NCBI RefSeq assembly: GCF_030128825.1
Contig: NZ_CP119127.1
Coordinates: forward strand, 2,790,001-2,854,000
Source of the DNA: Sphingobium sp. WTD-1
GTDB lineage: Bacteria > Pseudomonadota > Alphaproteobacteria > Sphingomonadales > Sphingomonadaceae
Direction: 5' to 3'
DNA: 64,000 bases
In this document: in pieces, positions 1-7,569 of the stretch
Numbering within the stretch: position 1 is the first letter of the stretch
Layout: the number at the start of each line of letters is the position of its first letter
The notes under the pieces: model-generated
The model's database searches: none
Told to the model about the DNA's origin: nothing
The model's input: the letters and a program-made list of their open reading frames with translations, nothing else
Position numbers and translations under genes: made by a program

Positions 1-171
1 GGCCGCCTGAGCGCTCCCCTGTGGGAGTGTTTTAGCGCTTACAGTGGAACGGAGTGGAAGATCTCTTGTCCTCTCCTGTCCACGATACAGGAGAGATCAT
101 GAACTTGCGGCGCGCGGATGGCTAATTGAGCACTCCCGCGCGGAGCCGGCGCTTTACTGCCGGCTCTCTGT
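1..171. other. Gene-free left edge with three hairpins
   Basis: No coding gene is supported here. Three inverted repeats are visible. CTCCC-CTGT-GGGAG at 14-27 is followed by TGTTTT and looks like a plus-strand terminator for a gene left of the window. CTCTCCTGT/ACAGGAGAG lies at 71-95. GAGCCGGC/GCCGGCTC lies at 143-166, just beyond the stop of the DUF4062 gene. The last one may end transcription arriving from either side, though the T-run is weak. Confidence 0.4.
14..33 (+). terminator. Probable rho-independent terminator
   Basis: A 5-bp stem (CTCCC 14-18, GGGAG 23-27) with a 4-base loop is followed by TGTTTT. It is short but has the terminator layout on the plus strand. It would close a transcription unit that starts outside the window. 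Confidence 0.4.
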
Positions 172-1284
172 TTACGAGAACTGCCGACGGAGCGGCACGA
201 GGATGTCTTCGATCAGGGGAGTGCGATCCAGTCGGAGCGCAGCCCGCCGGATGACCATGGAGATTGGTGCCCGATCTACCTGACCCATCCCCATCTGAAG
301 GGAGCCGCCCATGGAAGTTTGCTGTGCGCGTGTCTTCCAGGTGCGGTATTCGCTCCCGGAAACGAACGCCGCGATCCCGAGGTGCGTTAGACGCTGAGTC
401 GAATCGATGCGCTCGAGAGTCGCGGCTCCGTAGCGAAGTGCGGACTGGAGGCGTTCTCGCACGATCTCTTCAATGATCAGCATGCCTCCGAACCCGCTCA
501 TCTGGTCGTTCGTCTCGGTGTCCTCAAGCGAAAGGCGGAACGCGACCGCCCCCTGCTCGGTCAGTCGGATTGATTCGCCCTGTTCCTGCTGGATCAGGAG
601 ATCAGGGCCATCGAGAGCCACGACGCTTCCCTTGGTCCGATCGAGGAGGCGGCTATCGCCGAACAGCGCCTTCTGCTGCAGCTCCTCGCCGAGGTCGGGG
701 TTCTCCATCTCGATTGGGCGCAGTATCTGTTGGAAGGGGCCGCCGACGATTACGAGTTCGAGCATTGTTGCCGAATGCTGGTTATGCCTTTCGACCGGTA
801 TCAGCGCCTTCGCTTTGGCGATCAGAGCCTCCTGATCGACCGGCCCGGTCGCGTTGGATAGAATGTAGTCGTGAAGTGACTGCGTGATGGCCTCATGCAG
901 ATCGGTCGCATCCCTGAAGCCACTACGGAAAAGACCGCCTTCCCACGCCTGCACCTCCTCAATGAAGGCGCTCTGTTCGGGCTGTGCCTCCACGCCCTGC
1001 TGGATGAATGCCAGAATGGGTTTCGTCCCGCGCGCTTCCCGATATTCCTGATGGGTGGCGGAGATCGCCGAGCCAGGGGGAACGAAACCGTAGTCCGGTC
1101 CGAGTATGAGGACGACGAGGTCGGCCGCCCGCACGCCCTGAAGGCAGGCAATCTGCGACGAGTTGGGCTGAGCTGGAAAGTCCTCAGCCATTATGACCTC
1201 GTTGCGCAAGGTCGTGATCGCTTTCCGTGCCGCATCACGGAGTGGTTCATAGCGAGTGATCAGTGAACTGACGAAGACCTTCAC
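172..1284 (-). CDS. DUF4062 domain protein, 370 aa
   Basis: The N-terminus (KVFVSSLITRYEPLRDAARK, then an LVVLILGPDYGF stretch near residues 55-66) matches the DUF4062 family, whose fold is generally compared with TIR/deoxyribosyltransferase-like domains. These often occur in large signalling or defence proteins. The remaining 270 residues show no domain that I recognise. The start is GTG at 1284, with GGAG eight bases upstream. It lies 82 bp downstream of the ubiquitin-like gene in the same direction, so it probably belongs to the same minus-strand unit as the nuclease/helicase. Role inferred: accessory or effector of the locus. The enzymatic activity is unknown. Confidence 0.75.
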   Translation of the reverse strand: MKVFVSSLITRYEPLRDAARKAITTLRNEVIMAEDFPAQPNSSQIACLQGVRAADLVVLILGPDYGFVPPGSAISATHQEYREARGTKPILAFIQQGVEAQPEQSAFIEEVQAWEGGLFRSGFRDATDLHEAITQSLHDYILSNATGPVDQEALIAKAKALIPVERHNQHSATMLELVIVGGPFQQILRPIEMENPDLGEELQQKALFGDSRLLDRTKGSVVALDGPDLLIQQEQGESIRLTEQGAVAFRLSLEDTETNDQMSGFGGMLIIEEIVRERLQSALRYGAATLERIDSTQRLTHLGIAAFVSGSEYRTWKTRAQQTSMGGSLQMGMGQVDRAPISMVIRRAALRLDRTPLIEDILVPLRRQFS

Positions 1285-1323
1285 CTAACGCTCCAATCTG
1301 CCTTTGCGGCGTGTTCGTGAATT

Positions 1324-1346
1324 GCCTCTCGGTCGAACTGAGAGGC
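1324..1346 (-). repeat. Intercistronic hairpin
   Basis: GCCTCTCGGT and ACTGAGAGGC form a 10-bp stem (one G-U pair) with a 3-base loop between the ubiquitin-like gene and the DUF4062 gene. No T-run follows on either strand, so it is more likely an RNA stability or processing element than a simple terminator. Confidence 0.4.
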
Positions 1347-1366
1347 GCCCAGATCGATCCGGTCGA

Positions 1367-1627
1367 CTAGGCCGCCATCAGTTCGAAAGGCGACCAGCTA
1401 CGAGCGGACGAGGTTTCGAAGAAGACCACGTCCTGTTCCGAGAGACGGATGAACTGCTTCGGCTCGATCGCCACGCGCTCGCCGGCGCGCACCATCCATA
1501 TGAGACTGTCTGCAGGGCAGTTCGCCCGTGCCAGAAGGGAGGCGGTGTCGATTACTTCGGCGTCGATGCCGAGAAGCTGACCATCGATGTCGACAATGTG
1601 GCGCAGTCCGATATCCGAGAAACCCAT
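1367..1627 (-). CDS. Small ubiquitin-like (multiubiquitin-type) protein, 86 aa
   Basis: The protein begins MGFSDIGLRHIVDIDGQLLG and ends in the pattern ERVAIEPKQFIRLSEQDVVF-FET. That order of IDG strand, LL helix, ER...I turn and V-FFET strand resembles the bacterial multiubiquitin/ubiquitin-like domain, here as one copy. There is no C-terminal diglycine, and no E1, E2 or deubiquitinase gene is in the window. The start is ATG at 1627 after AAGAAGGAGATC, a strong ribosome site. It sits between the nuclease/helicase (48 bp upstream) and the DUF4062 gene. The family call is from pattern only; a structural prediction could overturn it. Confidence 0.5.
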   Translation of the reverse strand: MGFSDIGLRHIVDIDGQLLGIDAEVIDTASLLARANCPADSLIWMVRAGERVAIEPKQFIRLSEQDVVFFETSSARSWSPFELMAA

Positions 1628-1670
1628 TTCTGATCTCCTTCTTCCGATAAATAGGAGATTCGCACGCGCG

Positions 1671-1689
1671 GGTGTCAGAAGCTGTCACC
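1671..1689 (-). promoter_or_regulatory. Operator-like palindrome A
   Basis: On the minus strand it reads GGTGACAG-CTT-CTGACACC, nearly a perfect palindrome. The same motif occurs at 5046-5064 and 6380-6398. It overlaps the stop codon of the nuclease/helicase gene and lies about 45 bases upstream of the ubiquitin-like gene, so that gene may have its own regulated promoter. The likely binder is the WYL regulator encoded at 5074. Confidence 0.6.
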
Positions 1690-4600
1690 CCCATGTTCTC
1701 GAAGGAGACAAAGTGCATTTACGAGCGTCATCTCTTCGACCGTCCTGCACGGCGTCTCTAGGAGAAGTGGGCTGGCGAATACGACTGCCGAGGCCTGCGC
1801 GCGGGATACGGCGACATTGATGCGGTTCAGAGAGAAGAGGAAGTCGATGTCGCGCGGCAGTTCCTCACCACTCGAGGTTGTCATCGACACCAGGCACACC
1901 GGAGCCTCTTGGCCTTGGAAACGGTCGACAGTGCCCACACGTATTCCTGAGGGCAGTGCTGCGCGCAACGCGTTCACCTGGGCATTGTATGGGGCGACAA
2001 CCAGAATGTCGCTATGTCCGACCACACGATCCGCGCCGTCGCGTCCGCGATAGGTCGAGCCCAGAACCATGGCGATGTGAGCGCTGATAGCGTCGATCTC
2101 CTCAGGGCAGACCTGCGATCGGCCACTGTGGACTACCATCCTGACGCCAGCTCCGACGAGCGAGGTGCCGTCGGCGCTGAAGAGCGCCTGGGTGTCAGCC
2201 GCGTCGTCGGGATGGAGCCGGTCCTCGTAAACCGCGGCGGATATGAAGCTGCAGATCGATGGATGCATGCGGCGGCTTACGGGCATGAATATGCCCCTGT
2301 CTTCGGGCACGACGCGATGCCCATCTATGAGATACTCGAGACAAGATTCCCCGCTGCGTCCGGGATGCGTCCCTTGTAGCGGCTGCGGCAGCTGCATCGG
2401 ATCGCCCACAAGGACGAGATTGCGCGCCGCTCTGGACATCGCCATGATGTTCGCCAGTGAGACCTGCCCGGCCTCGTCCACGAACAGATAGTCGAATGAC
2501 GGCGCATCGTAACGGGCGAAATGCCATGCCGTCGCTCCCATCACATCAGCAGTTCCGATCTCCGGCGAATCGTTCGACTGGACCAGTGTGATGCCGGGAT
2601 GGGAGTCGTCGTCTCCATCGTCGTTTGCCTTCTGAACAACCCGGCACTCAATTCCCTCGTTTGCCGCCCGGTCAGCTATCGCCTCGAGTAGGTTGCCGAT
2701 GGCCTTGTGACTGTTAGAAGAGACGGCAACGCGTTTGCCCACGCGGATGAGATCAACGATCGAAAGCGCGCTTACATAGGTCTTGCCGGTTCCAGGCGGC
2801 CCCTGGATCGCGAGAGTCGTCCCGTTCATGTCCGCGATCGCCGCGCTCGTTTGGGAGGAAAGGTCGCAATTGGGGTCGATGATCCCCGCTGTGCGGGAGC
2901 CGCTGCGAAAGACGGGTGGACTACGTGTCAGGAGCTGCTCGACTGCACTCGCGCGACCCGTGTCCTGGATTATGTGCTCGGTGACTGCAGCTACCGCATT
3001 GCGGAGCGTGGCATTCGCAATGGGCTTGCCTGGAATGAGGTCAAGGCGGTCGGGAAGCGGACCCTTTGCGGTCGAGCGGCGCAGAACCAGCGTTCCAGCG
3101 GTAGCGTCGAGTTCCCGGAGATCGATGTCCTCGGGCATCGCAGCGGGCTTGACGCACGGCTTCTTGCCGGCACGGAGCTTCGTCTCCTGCGCCGGGAAGC
3201 GGTATGTCCGCTCGAACGACTTGGCCGTCACTTTGACCGGGTCGCCAATGGCTTCGAGCCCCTGGATGCATTCGAGGTCGTCGAGGAGATCTTCGCTCTC
3301 CTGAGCGAGTCGATCGAAGATCGCCCACCAGGCAGGCTTGTCTTCGCGCTTGTGGAAGAAGTTTAGGTCGAGAACGAGATCGGCCACTTCGTCACCTAGC
3401 CGGGCTCGGACGGGGACCAATCGCGTCCGAAGCGCGTCGATCTCGGCGTCCTCCTCCGCGACGTTCGACAGCGCACCGGCTTCGGGCACCTCGCCCAACC
3501 TCGGCCACGGCATGTCGGCCGGTCGCACGTCCGCGACCAGCCAATCGCGTAGCAACTGCGTCGAAATGCAGTCGGTCCTGTTGTAGTCGTAGATTTTTTC
3601 TAGAAGCGCGTCGTCACCAGTCTCGCGCCAGTTCTCGTAGAACACCACGCTTGCACCGGCCGTGGCAACGTCCGCATCGCGCTTCGGCATGTAGAATGCC
3701 TCCAAGTCCTTGATTGAATAGCCCTTCTCCGAGGCGATCAGCGATCCCGATACGACCTTGAATAAGTCGACGAAGCGGCGTTCGCGTTGGAGCTGGTCCA
3801 TCGCGGCCTCACCCACTCGATGGGCAGCCGTCAGGCGGCGAAGCGCCGCGATCTCGTAGTTCGCGTAATGGTAGATCCGTGCTTGGGGATGTGCACGAAG
3901 ATGATCGACGAAGAATTCCAGCAGCTCCGCGACAGCTTGGCCTTCGGCCTCGCGATCGTGAGCCCAGAAGGCGCGAAACGTCCATTCGCCTTTATCGCGG
4001 AACCACACGCCGTGCAGATACTCTAGACCGCCCTCGTAGTAGGGGTCACCCTCTATGTCGTAGAACAGGTCCCTGTCGTCGGGCTGGGGCAGGAGACCGA
4101 AGCCTTTGCCCGGCTGAAAGTCGCGAAGTTCAAAACCGGGGGGACCACCAGCGCGGCGTTTCCGCTGTAGCTTCGCTTGCGTTGTCAGCCGCGACTGCAC
4201 CTCAGGCGACAGCTTCGGAACCCTGCCTTCGACATCAGCGAGACCGTTGAGCGTCCCGATGCCGAACGCCTCGAGCTTGCCGCGCTGGGATTTGGTGATG
4301 CCGGCGACGAGCGACAGGCTGTCCGTATCTTCCCATTCGGAGCGGCAGTGATCCTTCCACCTGCAAAGGCCGCATCCGGAAACGGGGTCGGACCTGGTTT
4401 CGGGACGCTCGTGAAGGAACGTCTCGAAGACGTTTCGAGCATTCCGGGCATAAGAGGCTACGTCAGCCAGCCGGACGGAGAACCGCGAGCCATCACCAAG
4501 TTGGAGGTGTGCGGCTTCCGGGCGTAGTTCCTGGACATCCGTCAGCAGGTCGGAATAGAGGGACAGCTGAAGAACATGCTTCGGATCCGGTTTCCGCTTC

Positions 4601-5010
4601 AGCTTCGTGTCGACCACCTCGTAGGACCAGGGACCAATTGCCGACGGCCGGTCGATCCGCTCCAGAAAGTCGGTATAGCCTCCCCAAGCGCCGCCCAGTA
4701 GCGCTCCCTGGAATATCACGTCCGGTCCGTCACGCATCGCATCAATCGTGAGTTCGACCGAGCGCTCGAGTGGAATTCCGTCCTTGGGTATCTCGACGAT
4801 CGAGCGGCCAGTCTCGCGCAGGCCCTCAAGGAACGCGAATTCGTGGGCGTCGCCCTGACGCTGGAGCAGAACCGCCTCATCACCATCTGCTGCGGGCGTG
4901 ACGTCGCCTATTTCCATCAGTCTCAGATCGAGCGTCGTGGCGTGCCTGCACCCCTTGAACCGCATCAGGTCGGAGGCGGAAAGGCGGAGTTTTCCGTCGA
5001 GCATGCGCAT
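1675..5010 (-). CDS. TM0106-type RecB-like nuclease / superfamily 1 helicase
   Basis: This is a multidomain DNA-processing enzyme of about 1111 aa. In order it has a RecB/Cas4-like nuclease (VVDTKLKRK near residue 132, with a QLSLYSDLL helix), an iron-sulphur-type cysteine cluster (CGLCRWKDHC near 213), an RNase H-like region (FYDIEGDPYYEGG near 315) and a superfamily 1 helicase. The helicase has Walker A GPPGTGKT near 735, VDEAGQ near 845, and a C-terminal VGTVDRFQGQE/NVAVSRA motif typical of Upf1/Dna2-like enzymes. An in-frame ATG at 5040 exists, but ATG 5010 follows AAAGGGGAATTATA and is preferred. It is divergent from the WYL gene across a 63-bp gap that holds operator B. Predicted activity: ATP-driven unwinding and cleavage of DNA. 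Confidence 0.88.
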   Translation of the reverse strand: MRMLDGKLRLSASDLMRFKGCRHATTLDLRLMEIGDVTPAADGDEAVLLQRQGDAHEFAFLEGLRETGRSIVEIPKDGIPLERSVELTIDAMRDGPDVIFQGALLGGAWGGYTDFLERIDRPSAIGPWSYEVVDTKLKRKPDPKHVLQLSLYSDLLTDVQELRPEAAHLQLGDGSRFSVRLADVASYARNARNVFETFLHERPETRSDPVSGCGLCRWKDHCRSEWEDTDSLSLVAGITKSQRGKLEAFGIGTLNGLADVEGRVPKLSPEVQSRLTTQAKLQRKRRAGGPPGFELRDFQPGKGFGLLPQPDDRDLFYDIEGDPYYEGGLEYLHGVWFRDKGEWTFRAFWAHDREAEGQAVAELLEFFVDHLRAHPQARIYHYANYEIAALRRLTAAHRVGEAAMDQLQRERRFVDLFKVVSGSLIASEKGYSIKDLEAFYMPKRDADVATAGASVVFYENWRETGDDALLEKIYDYNRTDCISTQLLRDWLVADVRPADMPWPRLGEVPEAGALSNVAEEDAEIDALRTRLVPVRARLGDEVADLVLDLNFFHKREDKPAWWAIFDRLAQESEDLLDDLECIQGLEAIGDPVKVTAKSFERTYRFPAQETKLRAGKKPCVKPAAMPEDIDLRELDATAGTLVLRRSTAKGPLPDRLDLIPGKPIANATLRNAVAAVTEHIIQDTGRASAVEQLLTRSPPVFRSGSRTAGIIDPNCDLSSQTSAAIADMNGTTLAIQGPPGTGKTYVSALSIVDLIRVGKRVAVSSNSHKAIGNLLEAIADRAANEGIECRVVQKANDDGDDDSHPGITLVQSNDSPEIGTADVMGATAWHFARYDAPSFDYLFVDEAGQVSLANIMAMSRAARNLVLVGDPMQLPQPLQGTHPGRSGESCLEYLIDGHRVVPEDRGIFMPVSRRMHPSICSFISAAVYEDRLHPDDAADTQALFSADGTSLVGAGVRMVVHSGRSQVCPEEIDAISAHIAMVLGSTYRGRDGADRVVGHSDILVVAPYNAQVNALRAALPSGIRVGTVDRFQGQEAPVCLVSMTTSSGEELPRDIDFLFSLNRINVAVSRAQASAVVFASPLLLETPCRTVEEMTLVNALCLLREHGGDSF

Positions 5011-5045
5011 TATAATTCCCCTTTGGACTCGGAATAGCATATATG

Positions 5046-5064
5046 GGTGACAAAATCTGTCGGG
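5046..5064. promoter_or_regulatory. Operator-like palindrome B, divergent promoter
   Basis: GGTGACAA-AAT-CTGTCGGG lies in the 63-bp gap between the divergent nuclease/helicase and WYL regulator genes. The left half matches sites A and C in seven consecutive bases; the right half is degenerate. Its position suits autoregulation plus control of the helicase unit. Confidence 0.6.
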
Positions 5065-5073
5065 GTTATCGTC

Positions 5074-6066
5074 ATGGCCTTTTCGAAAGCGCAGGAATTG
5101 CTGAGGCTGGCGATGCTGGCAACGGGACGCCGTGGCGTGACGCTGGAGGACATCCAGGAGGAGTTCTCATGTTCGGAAAGGACAGCGCAGCGTATGACCT
5201 TCGCGCTGCAGGCCGCCTTCCCCCAGACTGATTATGCGATCGGCGATGACCGAAGGGCGAGATGGAACATCCCTGCTCGTGCCATTGCGCCGCTCCTGAC
5301 ACCCTCGTCAGAGGAACTCGTCGCTTTAGCGGAGGCGATCGTCCAGCTGGACCACGCGGGCATGCCGAAAGAGGCCGCACATGCGCGTAGCCTGGAACGG
5401 AAAGTGAGGGCGCTAATACCGCCCGACAAGGGAACGAAGCTCGACGTGGACAAGGAGGCGATCCTGGAGGCGCTCGGCCACGCTGCCCGCCCTGGACCCC
5501 AGCCCGCCGCCGACAAGGACGTAGTCGAGGCGATCTACGAAGCGCTGAAGGGCCCGAACCTCCTTCGCATCAGCTATCGGAAGCGAGACGAAGACGAGCC
5601 AAGCGAGCGCATCGTCGCGCCCCACGGCCTCCTGCTTGGCGTGCGCCGGTATCTTGTTGCGCGGGATACCGGCAAGGGACGGGAAGCTAATCTGCGACAC
5701 TATCGGGTCGAAGAGATCTACGAAGCGGAGATGCTCGCCGGATCTTTCGAGATCGATGCTGGCTTTAATCTGAAGCGGCATGCCGAGAAGGGCTTTGGTT
5801 CGTATGAGAGCGAACGGGAGTTCGGTGAGGTGGTCTGGCGCTTCACGCCGGATGCAGCCGCCCACGCCCGGCGCTTCGTCTTCCACCCCACGCAGTCCAC
5901 GGAGGAGGGGGAGGATGGATCGCTTACCGTGAGCTTCATGGCATCAGGGTTTCTGGAGATGACGTGGCACCTCTACCAGTGGGGGGATGCCGTGGAAGTG
6001 TTGGCGCCGCCAAGGCTCCGCGAGATGGTCCATGAATACCGGCGCGTCTTTCCGGCTCTGCCCTAA
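5074..6066 (+). CDS. WYL-domain transcriptional regulator, 330 aa
   Basis: An N-terminal helix-turn-helix (VTLEDIQEEFSCSERTAQRM) is followed by a WYL-type ligand-sensing domain in the middle (RISYRKRDE, APHGLLLGVRRYLVARD). The C-terminal region ends WGDAVEVLAPPRLREMV, as in PafC/CapW/BrxR-like repressors. A GTG at 5047 would extend it by nine codons, but that start lies inside operator B, so ATG 5074 is chosen. WYL repressors of this kind are known to control CBASS and BREX defence operons, probably sensing nucleic-acid-derived signals. Here it sits at the centre of the locus, with operator-like sites before three transcription units. Confidence 0.85.
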   Translation: MAFSKAQELLRLAMLATGRRGVTLEDIQEEFSCSERTAQRMTFALQAAFPQTDYAIGDDRRARWNIPARAIAPLLTPSSEELVALAEAIVQLDHAGMPKEAAHARSLERKVRALIPPDKGTKLDVDKEAILEALGHAARPGPQPAADKDVVEAIYEALKGPNLLRISYRKRDEDEPSERIVAPHGLLLGVRRYLVARDTGKGREANLRHYRVEEIYEAEMLAGSFEIDAGFNLKRHAEKGFGSYESEREFGEVVWRFTPDAAAHARRFVFHPTQSTEEGEDGSLTVSFMASGFLEMTWHLYQWGDAVEVLAPPRLREMVHEYRRVFPALP

Positions 6067-6108
6067 CGATGACGCCGACTATCGAATATCAAAGTAGGAA
6101 GAGCCTGC

Positions 6109-6345
6109 ATGAGTTACCTTGACGACCTCATCGAAAATGGAACCGGCTTCCGGGTCCGTCGGAGTGAGGGTGGCGCGTCCTTCCGGCCCACGGGCGGGTC
6201 GGACGCAGAGATGGATGCGTTTCAAGCCGTCGCGAGGATCCTGCTTCGCAATGAGGGCGATGGATACCGCGTTGCTAACACCCACAAGACCAGCGACCGC
6301 GCGCAGAACCTTTACGACACCGTCATAGTGACCATCGACGAATAG
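6109..6345 (+). CDS. Small conserved-looking hypothetical protein, 78 aa
   Basis: ATG 6109 follows AGGAAGAG at good spacing and the frame has high-GC codon use. It begins MSYLDDLIENGTGFRVRRSE and ends NLYDTVIVTIDE. It has no signal peptide or membrane segment. It lies 42 bp after the WYL gene in the same direction, so it is probably co-transcribed. I do not recognise the family. A small acidic partner or inhibitor of the locus is possible but unsupported. Confidence 0.7.
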   Translation: MSYLDDLIENGTGFRVRRSEGGASFRPTGGSDAEMDAFQAVARILLRNEGDGYRVANTHKTSDRAQNLYDTVIVTIDE

Positions 6346-6379
6346 CGAACTGCTCTTCCTGTCGCGCACAACGTGGATG

Positions 6380-6398
6380 GGTGACAGTTTCTGTCATC
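6380..6398 (+). promoter_or_regulatory. Operator-like palindrome C
   Basis: GGTGACAG-TTT-CTGTCATC is the cleanest of the three copies, with one mismatch in the 8-bp arms. It lies 43 bases upstream of the SbcD-like start, with a TTGACG hexamer at 6417. It probably governs the SbcD/SbcC/190-aa unit. Confidence 0.65.
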
Positions 6399-6441
6399 CA
6401 CTTGTGAGACTCATTGCTTGACGGAAACGAAGGAGTGATTC

Positions 6442-7569
6442 GTGGGAACGCTCAAGATCATCCATAGCGCCGATTGGCAACTCGGGAAGCCGTTTGGCCG
6501 CTTCTCTCATGAGGTGCGCAACGCGCTGTCCGAAGCACGGCTCGATGCAATCGACGAACTTGGGAAGGCCGCGATGGCGGCCGGCGCAGCACATGTTGTG
6601 GTGGCGGGAGACGTGTTCGACAATGTAGAGCCTGGCGATCGTATCGTCATGCAGGCGCTGTCCCGAATGGAGCGTGCGCCGCTGACGTGGTGGCTCATGC
6701 CGGGTAATCATGACCACGCCCGTGCGGGCGGTCTTTGGAGTAGGATTCGCGCTCGCGCACCGTCATCGGTGCGGATCGTTGACACCGCTGAACCGGTCGA
6801 GATGGAGGAGGGTGCCTGGCTGCTTCCAGCGCCCCTCGAGCATCGCAAGACGACGAACGATCCGACCGCAGCGATGGTTGAAATGGCGACACCCCCTGGA
6901 GCGCTTCGGATCGGGCTGGCACACGGTTCTATCACGGAGTTCGGAGCGTCTGGCGAGAGTTCGAACCTAATCCCTCCCGATCGGGCGAAGTCTGCGGGGT
7001 TGGACTATCTCGCGCTCGGGGACTGGCACGGTTTCCTGACCGTTGGCGATAGGACTGCCTATAGTGGCACGCCGGAGATCGATAGGTTCGGGCGGGATGA
7101 ACCCGGCGCGTGCATCTCCGTGGATCTGCGGTCCGAAGAACCTCCGCAGCTCCAAAGGATCGAGACTGGCCGTTACCGTTGGATCTCACGCCGATGGAAT
7201 GTCGCGAACGAAGAGGAGCTTGAGAGGGAGATCGCTACGCTGAGGACGGAGGCGCGCCTTTCCGATGTGCTGTTGTCACTCGATCTGACGGGGGTGGCGA
7301 GCCTTTCCGACCGTGTCTCTATGTTGACCCTCTTGGAGAACCGACTGGCGCACGAGTTGCGCAACCTCGATCTGGATACTGATGAGCTAATTGCCCAGCC
7401 CACGTCGGACGACATCGCGAGGATCGAAGTTCAGGGGGCCCTTGCCGGTGCCACTGCTGCACTGCAATCCCAAGCGGATACCAACGGCCCGAATGCGCAG
7501 ATTGCGGCGGCGGCTTTGGAGCGTCTCTATGTCGAAGCCCTTCGATTTGACGCGGAGGTGTCGAAATGA
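6442..7569 (+). CDS. SbcD/Mre11-like metallophosphoesterase (YhaO type)
   Basis: This is the nuclease subunit of a predicted SbcCD-like complex, 375 aa. Phosphoesterase motifs are in order: HSADWQLG (D11, with Q13 where the usual DxH has histidine), VVAGDVFD (D57), PGNHDH (N89, H90), AHGS (H161) and GDWHG (H196). The last 150 residues form a capping and partner-binding region. The start is GTG 6442 after AAGGAG at seven bases. It overlaps the SbcC-like gene by four bases (ATGA), so translation is coupled. Predicted action: Mn-dependent nicking or end processing of DNA, gated by the partner ATPase. Confidence 0.85.
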   Translation: MGTLKIIHSADWQLGKPFGRFSHEVRNALSEARLDAIDELGKAAMAAGAAHVVVAGDVFDNVEPGDRIVMQALSRMERAPLTWWLMPGNHDHARAGGLWSRIRARAPSSVRIVDTAEPVEMEEGAWLLPAPLEHRKTTNDPTAAMVEMATPPGALRIGLAHGSITEFGASGESSNLIPPDRAKSAGLDYLALGDWHGFLTVGDRTAYSGTPEIDRFGRDEPGACISVDLRSEEPPQLQRIETGRYRWISRRWNVANEEELEREIATLRTEARLSDVLLSLDLTGVASLSDRVSMLTLLENRLAHELRNLDLDTDELIAQPTSDDIARIEVQGALAGATAALQSQADTNGPNAQIAAAALERLYVEALRFDAEVSK

